A DNA stretch of 64,000 nt from Brevibacterium gallinarum. GTDB taxonomy: Bacteria > Actinomycetota > Actinomycetes > Actinomycetales > Brevibacteriaceae. Below are positions 1 through 10,100 of this stretch, piece by piece (the stretch's first letter is position 1; each line of letters starts with the position of its first letter). A program made the position numbers and the translations under genes. The notes below the pieces were generated by a model that did not search any database, was not told the origin of the DNA, and worked only from the letters and a program-made list of their open reading frames with translations. Where the stretch lies: assembly GCF_014836885.1 (NCBI RefSeq), contig NZ_JACSPY010000013.1, positions 1 through 64,000 of the forward strand, written 5' to 3'.

Positions 1-136
1 TCGAGGGTGGTCTACCCATGTCTGACTCTCCTTCAGGACCTACATAACGGCCCTGCCACTAAGTCTGACGCGCGACAATCGTGCTCAACGGTGTCATCGC
101 TTGGTTACAGCATTTATCAGACACGCCCTAGTGCGT

Positions 137-3100
137 ATGACCGTGTCGATCCGGGTGATAACTGCCGGCCAGGGCTTCCGCTACCTGCTCAACAGCGTCG
201 CTGTCGGTGACGGGCATCGTGATGCCGCCGACGCGCTCACCCGCTACTACGAGCAGACCGGCACCCCTCCCGGCCGCTGGCACGGCACCGGTCTCGCCGG
301 CCTCGCCCACCCGCCGGCTGTCGGCGACGAAGTCACCGAACAGCAGCTGCGTCGCCTGCTCGGTCACGGACAGGACCCCACCAGCGGCGACCAGCTCGGC
401 CGGCCCTTCCGCCAGTTCGCTCCCGCCGACGAGCGCATCCAGAGGCGCGTCGACAAACTCCCTCCCACCCTCGAACCCGCCGAACGGCAGGCCGAGGTCA
501 CCCGGATCGAGCAGGAGGAAGCCGAACGAGACACGCCCTCCCCGGTGGCAGGGTTCGATCTCACGTTCTCCGCCCCGAAGTCGGTGTCCAGTCTGTGGGC
601 GGTCGCGGATGCGGGCACGCAGGCGCTGATCGCCCGCGCCCACCACGAGGCCATGCAGGATGTGCTCGATCTCCTCGAGCGGGAGGTCGCGATGACCCGG
701 GTCGGTGCCGCCGGCCCCCGTGGAGCGGTCGCCCAGGTGGAGGTCACAGGGGTCATCGCCGCCGCCTACGATCACTGGGATTCCCGCAGCGCGGACCCCA
801 ACTGCACACACACCTGGTCGTCTCCAACCGCGTCCAGACGGTCCGCGACGGGCAATGGCGCACCCTGGACTCGCGGGCGCTGCACCAGGCGGTGACCGGG
901 TTGAGCGAGCACTACAACGCCCTCCTCAGCGATCGCGTCGCCGCTATCCTCGCGACCCGGTGGGAGGCACGCGAGCGAGGCCCGGGCCGGTCCACGGCGT
1001 GGGAGCTCGCCGGCGTTCCCCAAGACCTCATGGACGCGTTCTCCTCCCGCACCCGCGCGATCGAGGACGCCAAGGACCGGCTGGTGGAGGCCTATATCGC
1101 CAAGCACGGTCGGCGCCCATCGAAGACGGTGCTGTGGCAGATCCGCCAGCAGGCGACCCTCGAGACCCGCCCCGAGAAAGAAGTCGTGCCCCTGAGCGAG
1201 CTCACCGAGAGGTGGCGAGCCCGCGCCGCCGGCCACCTCGACGCAGAACCCCCGGTGTGGGCGTCACTGATGCTCGCCGAGACCGGCACCGAGCCGCTGC
1301 TGCGCGCAGACGATCTCCCGGCAGCGAAGATCGACGACCTCGCTCTCGCGGTCCTGAACGAGGTCGAGCAACGGCGCTCGACGTGGAAGCGGTGGCATCT
1401 GCACGCCAAAGCCGTCCGGCAGTCGATGCCCTACCGGTTCGCTTCCACCACCGACCGGGAGGCGATCGTCGGCATGGTCGCCGATGCCGCCGAACGAGCC
1501 TCGCTGGCGCTGACCCCGCCGGAGCTGGTCTCGACCCCGCAGCGGTGGCAGCGTTCGGATGGGTCGAGCGCGTTCCGGCCCCGGCACGCGACCGTGTATT
1601 CCTCGACGCAGATCCTCGACGCCGAAGACCGCCTCCTGGCTGCTTCCCGGGACCGGGCTGCCCCGACGGTGCCGCTGCCTTTAGTCGAGCACTTCGCCCG
1701 CACGCCGTTCAAACGGGGTGGCCCGGTGCTGTCGCCGGATCAGGAGCAGGCGGTGACGCGGATCGCGGTCTCCGGGCGCAGTCTCGATGGCCTCGTCGGC
1801 CCGGCCGGGTCCGGGAAGACCGCGACCATGGGGGCACTCCGGCGGGCGTGGGAACTCGAGCACGGCCCCGGTGCCGTGGTCGGGCTTGCCCCCTCGGCCG
1901 CCGCGGCCGCGGTCCTCGGTGAGGATCTCGGGGTGCGCACAGAGAACACCGCGAAACGGCTCTTCGAACACCAGCTGGGCCGATGGGATCTGCAGGCCGG
2001 GCAGCTGGTGATCCTCGACGAGGCCAGCCTCGCCGGCACCCTGGCGATCGACCAGATCACCACCCACGCCACCGACGTCGGAGCGAAAGTGCTGCTGGTC
2101 GGTGACCCGCACCAGCTCACCGCCGTCGATGCCGGTGGCGCGTTCGGGCTGGTCGTGCGCGATCTCGATGACACGGGCGGGGCCCCGCGCCTGTCCGAGC
2201 TGCACCGGTTCCGGCACGACTGGGAGAAGACCGCGTCCTTGCAAGTCCGCCTCGGTGACACCGATGCCATCGACGAGTACATCTCTCGCGACCGTGTCCA
2301 CGGTGGTGCCTACGATGACATCCTCGAAGGCGCCTACCAGGCGTGGCAGGCCGACCGGGCCGCAGGGAAGACGTCGCTGCTGATCGCCGAAACCCTCGAG
2401 ACCGTGTCCGCGCTCAACGCCCGTGCCCGCACCGACCGCATCGCTGCCGGCGAGGTCGACGACACCACTGGGGTGGTCCTCCATGACGGCAACCAGGCCT
2501 CCCGCGGCGACATCATCGTCACCCGCCGCAACGACCGGCGCCTGTCCCTGGGACGGGGGTGGGTGAAGAACGGCGACCGGTGGATCGTCACCAACGCCCG
2601 CGCGGACGGATCGCTGACCGTCCGGCGGGAGCACTCCCGGTGGCGGACCACGATCACCCTGCCCGCTGATTACGTGGAGTCCTTCGTCGAACTCGGCTAT
2701 GCCGTCACCGCGCACCGCTCACAGGGGTCGACGGTCGATACCGCGCACGCGATCGTGCACTCCCCGGAGATGACCCGCGAATCCCTCTACGTCTCGCTGA
2801 CCCGTGGCCGGGAGGCCAACCATGTCTGGGTCGCGACCGATCAGGCCCACCTCGAGGCCCACCAGCACCGGGACGGTCTGACGATGACCGCGAGGTCCAT
2901 CTTGTTCGGGATCCTCCAGCATCTCGGCGTCGAGCTCTCCGCGCACGAGACGATCGTCCAGGAGCAGGAGGACTCCTCGAGTGTGGGCCAGCTGGCTGCG
3001 GAGTACGAGACCATCGCCGTTGAAGCTCAAGCCCGCCGGTGGATGACCGTGCTCGCCAGCGCCGGCCTCACCCAGGACCAGCTCGACGAGGTCGCTGCCG

Positions 3101-3678
3101 CGGATTCCTTCGGGGTGCTCTCGGCGGAGCTGCGGCGCCTCGAGGCCGCCGGGCACTGGGTCGATCAGCTCCTCGCCGCCGTCACCGCAGCCGGGTGTCT
3201 CGAGAACGTCGAGGACATCGGCTCCCTTCTGCGCCACCGGGTGATGCGCCTGGCGGAGCGGTACCAGCCCGCCACCCGGGAGCGGCCGGACATGATCGCC
3301 GGGCTCATCCCGCGCGCCGAAGGCGACCTCGCTCCCGCCGACCGGGCCGCACTCGACGAACGCGAACAGCTCATCGAGGCCCGCGTCGACGCCGTCCTCG
3401 ACCGGGCCCGCACCCAGAACGACCCCTGGCTCGCCGGGCTCCCCGAACCGACGAGCGAGCTCGGGCACCAGTCGCTGCGGGTGATCGCCGCCTACCGGGA
3501 CCGGTGGCAGATCAGCGCCGCGAGCCCCTTGGGTGGGCTTCCCGACAACGACGCCCAGCGGATTGATCACCAGCGCGCCGGCCTGTACTTGAACACGCTC
3601 GTCGCCGAGGCAGAAGATCTGCTGGAGCCCAGCACACAACGGGCCCAGCAGCCGCGTCATCACGACCGTGGCCTCTGA
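137..3678 (+). pseudogene. MobF-type conjugative relaxase/helicase (TraA-like), interrupted by a frameshift
   Basis: A relaxase nicks and carries the transferred DNA strand; its helicase half unwinds it. The N-terminal part begins at ATG 137 (MTVSIRV) and has the MobF tyrosine region (GFRYLL near residue 16, RYYEQ near residues 36-40, then PPGRWHGTG). Reading stays in frame to about 800, then the homology moves to another frame (LHTHLVVSN, the metal-binding histidine motif) and continues to 3678. The switch lies at a run of four C at 796-799; one additional C would restore a single protein of about 1180 residues. The second part carries a Walker A (GPAGSGKT, 1798-1821), a Walker B (VILDEAS) and a late helicase motif (TAHRSQGST). 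The break falls inside the catalytic domain, so the gene is either inactive, a sequencing error, or read by slippage. It has no other transfer gene beside it. Family assignment is firm; functional state is unknown. Confidence 0.85.
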
Positions 3679-4351
3679 GCTTCAGCGCCCGTATCCGTAC
3701 CGTCACGGTGGGTCGGGTGGAGCGCGAGTGCGTCCGGCCGGCATGGTCTGTCCGGAGAGCGCGTTGGAAGGTGTCGGTACGCAAGGAGAAACGATGCTCT
3801 GATGCTGGAATGAGTTGCCCTGACTGGTGAACCTCGGAGAGAGATACGCGCCGGTACGCCTTCTCCTAGCTACGCCGTCCCAGTCTCCCCCCCCAGATTA
3901 TTGCGGTGCCGTATGCATGGGGCCGTCTCGTGGACCAGTCAGTCGACATCCCACCATCCCCAACATGGCTCATGTGCGTTACACACCCTGTCTCGCAACC
4001 AGGCGCCACGAGTCGCCGAGCAGGCTGAGCGAAGCTACAGCTGGCGGCGTTACAGCGCTGAGAGCGAGTCTGACGCTCCGGGCTGGCTTCCGTCTATGGA
4101 CGTGTAGGATAGGCTGTGTAACGTCAAGAACCAGCGCGGCACCGACGCCGATGCGGAGCCACAAAGCCCTGGAGCGCATGCATAGGCCGTAGCGAGCTGC
4201 CATACTCCTCGGCGCGACGAGAAGATGGATGGAGGAGCTGCAACGCGAATGGGTCGAAATTCCAGTTGTATGACTTCCAATGCCCACCCCGGGCTTGCAG
4301 ACCCGCTCGACACCTGGTCCGTCCGACCGGTCCTAACCACCGCTGAGCGAA
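3679..4351. other. Intergenic region without a convincing gene
   Basis: About 670 bases between the relaxase and the DUF3100-like gene. Short open frames exist on both strands but lack family motifs and ribosome binding sites. GC content appears to fall here compared with the relaxase. A TAGGAT hexamer near 4106-4111 could be a -10 element for the downstream operon; this is weak evidence. Confidence 0.5.
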
Positions 4352-5674
4352 ATGCACTGTAGACGTGTGCCGGGCGAAATGCGCGAAACCGATAGCGCCC
4401 GCTTCCTTCATTGGTTGTTTGTCGTCATCGCAATCATTACGTGTGCGGCCACTGCCGAGGCGCTTGGGACTTGGACGTTTCAACTTGGCCCGCTTCAGAT
4501 TGTTGTCCTGCCGCTCCTAACGGCCTTTGTCATGACGGCCGTTCTGAACATCGTCGCCCTCCGCACTGCTCCCTTATTCGCCGAGAGATGTCAACAGGTT
4601 GCCGGCCTGGTAATGGGCCTACTTGCCCTACTATTCGTGCTGCGCGCGGGGCTCGTCTTCGGCGAGAACCTGCCTCTGATTATCGACAACGGGTCAGCCA
4701 TGGTCTTTCAAAGCATCGGAAAGATCGGCACCCTCCTGGCGTTTCCACTGGCCATGATGCTGGGGATGCGGCGTGCGTCAATCGGGGCGACCTTCTCAAT
4801 CGGCCGTGAACCCAGCCTCGCCATTATCCAACAACGATATGGCGTAGGAAGCCCAGAGATGACTGGTGTCCTTACGACCTATGTCACCGGCACCGTCTTC
4901 GGGGCTATCTTCTTCTCGATCGTGGCGGCAGTCGGCAGCTGGCTGGGTTACTCGACCCAAGCACTCACGATGGCGTGCGGAACTGGAAGCGGCGGTATGA
5001 CGTTCTCGTGTGCAGGTTCACTTACGCAGTTGCGAGATGACATGGACGGCGAGACCATCTTGGCTCTCGCCACAGCGAGCGATGTCTTGAGCTACGTCGC
5101 CACAATCTTGCTTGGGACGTTCGTCGCTATTCCAGTCCTCGAGCGGTTGACCCGTGCCGTCTCCCAGCGAAAGCGACTCATGACCTGCGAAGACGTCGAG
5201 GAAGTAGGTCAGGCGCCAACGCCCCCGCAGGCCCCGGTGCGCCAGCTACCGACCGCAATTCTCTCTGCAATCGTCGTCTTCGCCATCGTTACCACGCTGA
5301 CAGCCATCGGACAAAGCCTTGCACGCGCCATCGTCATTCTTGCCGCGGGAATCGGTCTCGTTGGCGTAACAGCGTTGATTCGGATCATACCGAGACGAAT
5401 CCAACGCTACCTGCCGCTTCCCATACTCGCGGCAGTGGTTGGCATCCTCGCAGGGGCGCCGGCGTTCCCGTGGGCCACCACCGTCAGCGGAGCATACAGC
5501 GACATGCAGCTTCTAACAATCGCCAGCGGAGTGCTCGCCTGCGCGGGCTTGGCAATCAATCGCCAACAGATCCACACCATGAAGAAGTTCGGTTGGCGAG
5601 CCGTAGCCGTCGCCTTCGCGGTGTTCGCCGGCTCGTACTTCGTCTCCGCGACGTTGGCTCAGCTGGCTCTGTAG
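4352..5674 (+). CDS. DUF3100-like polytopic membrane protein, probable transporter
   Basis: The 440-residue protein has about eleven hydrophobic segments, a short polar N-terminus and a cytoplasmic-type loop rich in charged residues near residues 265-300. The LGTWTFQLGP segment followed by a proline-containing membrane helix resembles the DUF3100 family as I remember it; that family is uncharacterised but looks like a carrier. The start is uncertain: ATG 4352 gives the longest form and ATG 4379 (MRETDSARF) is a reasonable alternative, neither with a strong Shine-Dalgarno sequence. The gene ends 20 bases before the TTG start of the SHMT-like gene, so the two are probably cotranscribed, which suggests import or export of a substrate or product of the two enzymes that follow. 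Exact family and substrate are not established. Confidence 0.7.
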   Translation: MHCRRVPGEMRETDSARFLHWLFVVIAIITCAATAEALGTWTFQLGPLQIVVLPLLTAFVMTAVLNIVALRTAPLFAERCQQVAGLVMGLLALLFVLRAGLVFGENLPLIIDNGSAMVFQSIGKIGTLLAFPLAMMLGMRRASIGATFSIGREPSLAIIQQRYGVGSPEMTGVLTTYVTGTVFGAIFFSIVAAVGSWLGYSTQALTMACGTGSGGMTFSCAGSLTQLRDDMDGETILALATASDVLSYVATILLGTFVAIPVLERLTRAVSQRKRLMTCEDVEEVGQAPTPPQAPVRQLPTAILSAIVVFAIVTTLTAIGQSLARAIVILAAGIGLVGVTALIRIIPRRIQRYLPLPILAAVVGILAGAPAFPWATTVSGAYSDMQLLTIASGVLACAGLAINRQQIHTMKKFGWRAVAVAFAVFAGSYFVSATLAQLAL

Positions 5675-5694
5675 ATTCACGAAAGGACGACACC

Positions 5695-7011
5695 TTGGAA
5701 AACCGCAGACAGAACGACTACTCGCCCCCGGAAGGCGGCTTAGACTCGTTCGATCCACAAATCTCAGCGCTTGCCGCCGAGCAGAAGCACGCCCGCTCCG
5801 AGACACTTGGCCTGATCGCATCCGCGAGCCCTACACACCCTGCAGTCGTTGCAGCAGAAGGAGGACCTTTTGCCGCAGTCACAGCCGAAGGCTACCCAGG
5901 GAAGCGATTCCACTCTGGCGCTCAGACCGTGGACAAGCTCGAGAACCTCGCCATCGAACGCGCAAAGGCCGCCTTCTCCGCCGCTCACGCAAACGTGCAG
6001 CCGCTATCGGGCTCATCAGCGAACTTGGCTGTGATGTTCTCTCTGCTCAAGCCAGGAGACACGATTCTCAGCATGTCCCTGGACGCCGGGGGACATCTGA
6101 CCCACGGCTCCAAGGCGTCCGTCACCAGCCGCTACTTCCGCGTCGTTCACTACGGTGTCGACGAAGAAGGATGGCTCGATTACAACGCCCTCGCGCGTCT
6201 CGCCGAGGAACACCGCCCTCGCCTGATCATCTGTGGGGCAAGTTCATACCCGCGTGAGATCCAATTCGACCGCATCCGACAGATCGCAGACTCAATAGGC
6301 GCACTCCTACTCGCTGACATCAGCCACATCAGCGGTCTGGTCGCTGCCGGTATCCATCAAAGCCCCATCGAGTTCGCTGACGTCACAACCACCAGCACCT
6401 ACAAGCAACTCCGGGGCCCACGCGGAGGGCTAATCCTGCTGGGCCAACGCGGATACGAGAGCCCACCGATCGGTGGCAAGCCGCTCATCGAACGCATCGA
6501 TCGCAGCGTGTTCCCGCAATTTCAAGGCACCCCCAGCTTCTCGTCCATGGCCGCAAAAGCCGTTGCGTTCCGATATATCAACTCCCCAGACGGTCATGAA
6601 TGGATCAACAACATCCACCGCATCGGAGCCATCATCGCCGAAGAGATGCGTGGACTTGGCTACTCGCTCATGACTGGAGGCACCGATACACACATGATCG
6701 TCGTGGACTTCAGGACGAGCCCATCCCTCGATGGCGCTCGAGCAGAGCAAACCCTCGAGCAAGCTGGCGTGCTCGTTAACAGAAACACAGTTCCCAATGA
6801 CCCTCGTCCAGCGAACAAAACTAGCGGGATCCGGATAGGAGCTAACGAGCTCGCGTTGCACAACCCTTCGAATGAAGCTGTCGGCCTTTTGGTCAAGGTC
6901 ATAGACCAACTCCTTGCCGCGAGCGGAACTGCAGCAGAAGCGGACGCCAGAAGCCAAGTTGCGCGCTGCGTGCACAGCATCAAACGTCACTATCCATTGA
7001 CCGGATTCTGA
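5695..7011 (+). CDS. Serine hydroxymethyltransferase-like PLP enzyme with altered active site
   Basis: Fold-type I PLP enzyme of 438 residues, close in length to bacterial GlyA. The start is TTG 5695, chosen because GAAAGGA (5681-5687) lies 7 bases upstream and the SHMT homology begins shortly after. Recognisable parts are AEGYPGKR (65-71), ANVQPLSGS, GGHLTHG, the D208/H211 pair in ADISHISG, the PLP lysine K237 in STYKQLRGPRGG and the carboxylate-binding arginine R380 in TSGIRIG. Several residues differ from E. coli GlyA: SENYTS is SASPTH (43-48), Tyr55 is T63, Tyr65 is H73, the His of QPHSGS is Leu, and the His before the PLP lysine is Tyr. Glu57 is kept (E65). These changes suggest a substrate or reaction other than housekeeping serine-glycine conversion. 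The ATP-grasp ligase starts 30 bases downstream. Function is not assigned. Confidence 0.82.
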   Translation: MENRRQNDYSPPEGGLDSFDPQISALAAEQKHARSETLGLIASASPTHPAVVAAEGGPFAAVTAEGYPGKRFHSGAQTVDKLENLAIERAKAAFSAAHANVQPLSGSSANLAVMFSLLKPGDTILSMSLDAGGHLTHGSKASVTSRYFRVVHYGVDEEGWLDYNALARLAEEHRPRLIICGASSYPREIQFDRIRQIADSIGALLLADISHISGLVAAGIHQSPIEFADVTTTSTYKQLRGPRGGLILLGQRGYESPPIGGKPLIERIDRSVFPQFQGTPSFSSMAAKAVAFRYINSPDGHEWINNIHRIGAIIAEEMRGLGYSLMTGGTDTHMIVVDFRTSPSLDGARAEQTLEQAGVLVNRNTVPNDPRPANKTSGIRIGANELALHNPSNEAVGLLVKVIDQLLAASGTAAEADARSQVARCVHSIKRHYPLTGF

Positions 7012-7041
7012 CGCCAACCTCTTGGAACGAAAGGTACCAGT

Positions 7042-8055
7042 ATGTCCTCCCTCAGAGTCTGCGTCATCTACGGCGGATGGTCGTCCGAACGCGATGTCTC
7101 CATCGCGAGCGCATGGAAAGTACGACCATATCTCGACGAACTCCCTCACGAGTTCGTCGAGATCGAACTCTCGCAAGATCGAAAATGGATCCAGGTCACA
7201 GAGCACGAGCGTAAGCACGTTGACCCGCTCCGATTCCTGCAAGATATCGATGTCGCCCTACTCCTCCTGCACGGGGTCGGGGGCGAAGACGGAGTCATCC
7301 AGGGCTTCCTCGAAACGGTGGGGGTACCCTACACCGGACCTGGCGTCGCCGCCTCGAGCATTTTCATGGACAAGATCCTCACGAAGCATCAGTTCATGGC
7401 GTTGGGCATCAACACACCCGAGTACTTCACGGTGACTGGCGCCGAGGCCCAGGACCGCGCGTACTTGGCTCAGCTCTGGACAGAAAAGGCCGCCCGGTGG
7501 GAACAAGGACTGGTGGTCAAGCCGGCGCGTGGTGGCTCGAGCTTTGGAGTATCGGTTGTCGACTCAGAGCACGACTATGTTGAAGCCGTGAACGAAGCCA
7601 GCCGCTACGACGACAGGATCCTCGTCGAGCGGTTCATTACTGGAGTAGAAGTGCAGGTGGGCCTGATCGGTAGTTCCGCTGCACCCGAGACCCTTCCCAC
7701 ACTAGAATTAGTTTTCAATGACGGGCAATCATGGTTCGATCCGGACACCAAATATGGCTCTGACCGGTCACGGGTCAGCTTTCGCATGCCTGCCGATGTG
7801 CCGAACCACGCTACAACCTATATGCGAGATGTGGCGCTGAAGCTCTATTCACACTATGGGTTCGAAGGATATGGGCGGCTTGATTTCCTCGTTCCCGACA
7901 GCGGTCTGCCACTTGCTCTTGAAGTGAACACCATCACCGGCATGACTCCCACAAGCACGTTCCCGCTCATGGCGGAGAAGCATGGCCTCGCATATGGAGA
8001 ATTAATCAACCGCCTTATCGAGCTTGCTCGCAGTCGAGAAGAGAAAGTGGCCTGA
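7042..8055 (+). CDS. D-alanine-D-alanine ligase-like ATP-grasp ligase
   Basis: The 337-residue protein has the Ddl layout: VIYGGWSSERDVS at the N-terminus, HGVGGEDGVIQG, a VVKPARGGSSFGV nucleotide-binding segment, and the C-terminal metal ligands D281, E294 and N296 (GRLDF, LEVNT, followed by TGMTPTSTFP). The omega-loop region reads DTKYGSDRSRVSF instead of the usual EAKYLSGxTQY, and the first motif has ERDVS for EREVS, so acceptor specificity may differ from D-Ala-D-Ala. The start ATG 7042 has GAAAGG 8-13 bases upstream. Known family chemistry is ATP-dependent joining of two amino acids, usually D-Ala with D-Ala, D-Ser or D-lactate. Its position directly after the SHMT-like gene and transporter suggests a dedicated dipeptide or amino-acid-conjugate pathway, or altered peptidoglycan precursors. 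It is unlikely to be the housekeeping ddl, because it lies in a mobile island. Confidence 0.85.
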   Translation: MSSLRVCVIYGGWSSERDVSIASAWKVRPYLDELPHEFVEIELSQDRKWIQVTEHERKHVDPLRFLQDIDVALLLLHGVGGEDGVIQGFLETVGVPYTGPGVAASSIFMDKILTKHQFMALGINTPEYFTVTGAEAQDRAYLAQLWTEKAARWEQGLVVKPARGGSSFGVSVVDSEHDYVEAVNEASRYDDRILVERFITGVEVQVGLIGSSAAPETLPTLELVFNDGQSWFDPDTKYGSDRSRVSFRMPADVPNHATTYMRDVALKLYSHYGFEGYGRLDFLVPDSGLPLALEVNTITGMTPTSTFPLMAEKHGLAYGELINRLIELARSREEKVA

Positions 8056-8106
8056 TGAGTGCGTACTGCTCTATCTCGTCCATTTACAATGGGCCGGGGT
8101 TCATAG

Positions 8107-9024
8107 TTGAGTGATTTCTTCGTGCAATTGACCGCGGGTACGCTCTCAGCGATTCTCGCCGGCTTGGTAATGCACCTCCTGCCGTCGGTTAGCCAGAAAG
8201 TCAAACGCAAGAAGGTCATAAAGAAGCAGAATATTCGCAACGCACCTGGCGGGGTAACTGTTGTCGGCGACGACAACATCACTGGGGATATCTCCGTCGA
8301 CAACAGCAAACAGGTTGTCGTACAGAACATCTCCGCCACCCCCGGAGGTCGAACTGACTCGGACCCCGCTCAATCAGACGGACAAATATGGATAGCAGTC
8401 ATCGTCGCCGTAATTGGCGCCGGCCTATTCGTGCTGTACTACGAATTTGTAGTGTTCTTCTGCATCGGAGCGTGCATTGGACTCCTCGTCAATGCCGTCG
8501 CCACGATCAGGCAGGCCATTCACCTCAGGCTCTGGGATTCGAGAGCGAGCTTGATCGTAGTCGAGGTCATCCTTACGCTTACTGCGGCAGCATTCTCGAG
8601 CTGGAGCCAGCTGAACACGGTGTACGCCGGTTTGCGATTGGAAGAACTCAGCACGTCAACACGCTCAGCTATGCCACCGATAGACGCCGACAATGGGATT
8701 ACAGGTTATGTCGAATGGCTGCTGGCACCGAGTAAGCACCTAATTGAAGCCAATCAAGGTCTTGAAGGACTCGCTTTCGTGCTATGCCTCATGGCTTCCC
8801 TTGTGCTTTCCCTTGTATTGCAGTTCGATTGCTGGCGGAGGCTACGGAGCTGGGGTAGTTATCTCACGTTCTTCTACGGAACGGTCGATGAGCGTTGGGC
8901 CAAGCGAGCCAATCGGTTCCTTCAGTACGACTGGAAATCTGCCGTTGGGTTTGCCATCGCCGTCGGCCTGGCGATTGCAATGGCGATGGCCGCTCCGCTT
9001 CGAGTTCCCGAGCTATTCTCTTAG
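8107..9024 (+). CDS. Unknown multi-pass membrane protein
   Basis: A 305-residue protein starting at TTG 8107 (LSDFFVQ), 51 bases after the ligase. It has a hydrophobic N-terminal segment (residues 5-27), a basic stretch (SQKVKRKKVIKKQ), then a polar Gly/Asp/Asn/Val segment (residues 45-78), followed by about five more membrane helices. I do not recognise a family. The polar segment with alternating V/I and G/D/N looks like a short beta-rich insert. The same orientation and short spacing suggest it may belong to the transporter/SHMT-like/ligase operon, though the weak start context leaves this open. Confidence 0.6.
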   Translation: MSDFFVQLTAGTLSAILAGLVMHLLPSVSQKVKRKKVIKKQNIRNAPGGVTVVGDDNITGDISVDNSKQVVVQNISATPGGRTDSDPAQSDGQIWIAVIVAVIGAGLFVLYYEFVVFFCIGACIGLLVNAVATIRQAIHLRLWDSRASLIVVEVILTLTAAAFSSWSQLNTVYAGLRLEELSTSTRSAMPPIDADNGITGYVEWLLAPSKHLIEANQGLEGLAFVLCLMASLVLSLVLQFDCWRRLRSWGSYLTFFYGTVDERWAKRANRFLQYDWKSAVGFAIAVGLAIAMAMAAPLRVPELFS

Positions 9025-9414
9025 CTTCGGCATCCCGTCAACGGACATCTTGCTTCGGGCCATTCCACTGCGGCGTCGTACCGTAAAGCGCCACACCCCT
9101 CTCGTGAGACTCTTAGCTCGACATCCGAGTACCCGCAGTCCGCCAGATTCAAGAAGTTGACGTCTCTGGAGAGGCAGGAGGCTTCGCAAGAAGACTGACA
9201 CCATAAGGCTCTCGCCCCTCCCCTGAACCTGCAGGCGGATCGTCATTCGCCGCAATCGAAGCATAATCGAACGGTCGCGATAGGTCGGCGACCCTTCCAT
9301 CGGGTCAGCAAACCTCTCCTCGATCGCACCTCGGAGACGAGCGCGACCGGCGGCTCAGCCTCGCCACCGAAGCGACCATGCACCCTCTTGGCTTCCGCAG
9401 GCGGAGGCCCTACG
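9025..9414. other. Intergenic region, no gene seen
   Basis: About 390 bases between the membrane protein and the small gene at 9415. Open frames here are short and lack motifs. An ATAATC sequence near 9262-9267 resembles a -10 box but is not supported by a clear -35 partner. Confidence 0.4.
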
Positions 9415-9735
9415 ATGAATAATCGAAAGTTTGTTCGATGGCTGATCGGGTGGGTGATGGTCGTGAAGATCGCGCAGAAGGGGGCAACGCTCCGGTTTGA
9501 GAGCGAGGTTCCGGTGGAACTGAACTGGGACGGTCGGCGGTGGCGGATCATCGACATGCCGACCCTGATCGGAGTCGGTGACGACTTCCTCTACTCGCCG
9601 ATGATCACGCACCCGCCCGAGCCTTGGACGGGGTGGCGGTTCACTGCCCGCAACGGGGACGTCGACGAGGCCTATCTAATCGATCTCCGGCACGTGACCG
9701 GCGATGCCTATGAGGTACTCCGTGCCATCGAATGA
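9415..9735 (+). CDS. Small protein of unknown function
   Basis: About 106 residues from ATG 9415 (MNNRKFVRW); ATG 9457 (MVVKIAQ) is another possible start. It has no membrane span beyond a weakly hydrophobic N-terminus. The central part (VELNWDGRRWRI, then PWTGWRFTA and DEAYLIDLRH) reads like a compact beta-rich domain with regularly placed tryptophans. The 3' end overlaps the next small gene, so the two are probably coupled. I do not recognise the family. Coding is supported by the overlap and amino-acid composition only. Confidence 0.5.
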   Translation: MNNRKFVRWLIGWVMVVKIAQKGATLRFESEVPVELNWDGRRWRIIDMPTLIGVGDDFLYSPMITHPPEPWTGWRFTARNGDVDEAYLIDLRHVTGDAYEVLRAIE

Positions 9736-10039
9736 CCCCCTGGACAGCTTGGAACTCCCGGCCGGCGTGCGCCTGAGTCTGTTACCGCCCGTGAATCGGC
9801 GGCTGAAGCGTCCTCCGCCGCAGTGGGCGGTGTGGCTCGGGCCCGACCGGGTTGGGGTGATCGAGCAGTGGCGGGTGAGTAGTGCGAGCGCGACGTTCTA
9901 TCGTGCCACGGCGACTCACCCTGGCACGGGCAAGTCGATCCCGCTGGAATCGAGCACGAATCTCGCTGAGCGAGTCGACAAGGTCCTCACCGCTTGGCGC
10001 GACCCCGACCGCTTCGTTTATCGCAACTCCCGGGATTGA
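9722..10039 (+). CDS. Small protein of unknown function, overlapping its upstream neighbour
   Basis: About 105 residues. GTG 9722 is preferred because TGAGG (9711-9715) lies 6 bases upstream; ATG 9704 or 9710 would lengthen the protein by a few residues but lack a binding site. The gene overlaps the 3' end of the preceding one by 14 bases, consistent with coupling. The sequence holds a proline/arginine-rich N-terminal part and a region reading GVIEQWRVSS and PGTGKSIPLE. The latter looks superficially like a P-loop, but the GTGKS context lacks the preceding beta strand and a Walker B, so I do not call it an NTPase. Family unknown. Confidence 0.5.
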   Translation: MPSNDPLDSLELPAGVRLSLLPPVNRRLKRPPPQWAVWLGPDRVGVIEQWRVSSASATFYRATATHPGTGKSIPLESSTNLAERVDKVLTAWRDPDRFVYRNSRD

Positions 10040-10100
10040 ACCAGCGGCGAGAGGCCGGCCATCTACTTCCTTGCATGTGCGTGGCCATTACCCTTGAGGG

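Noticed and set aside
2719..3663. 314-codon open frame on the minus strand
   Set aside because: Antisense shadow of the relaxase helicase half.
9722..10039. P-loop NTPase from the GTGKS string
   Set aside because: The string lacks the hydrophobic strand before it and any Walker B, and the protein is only about 105 residues long.
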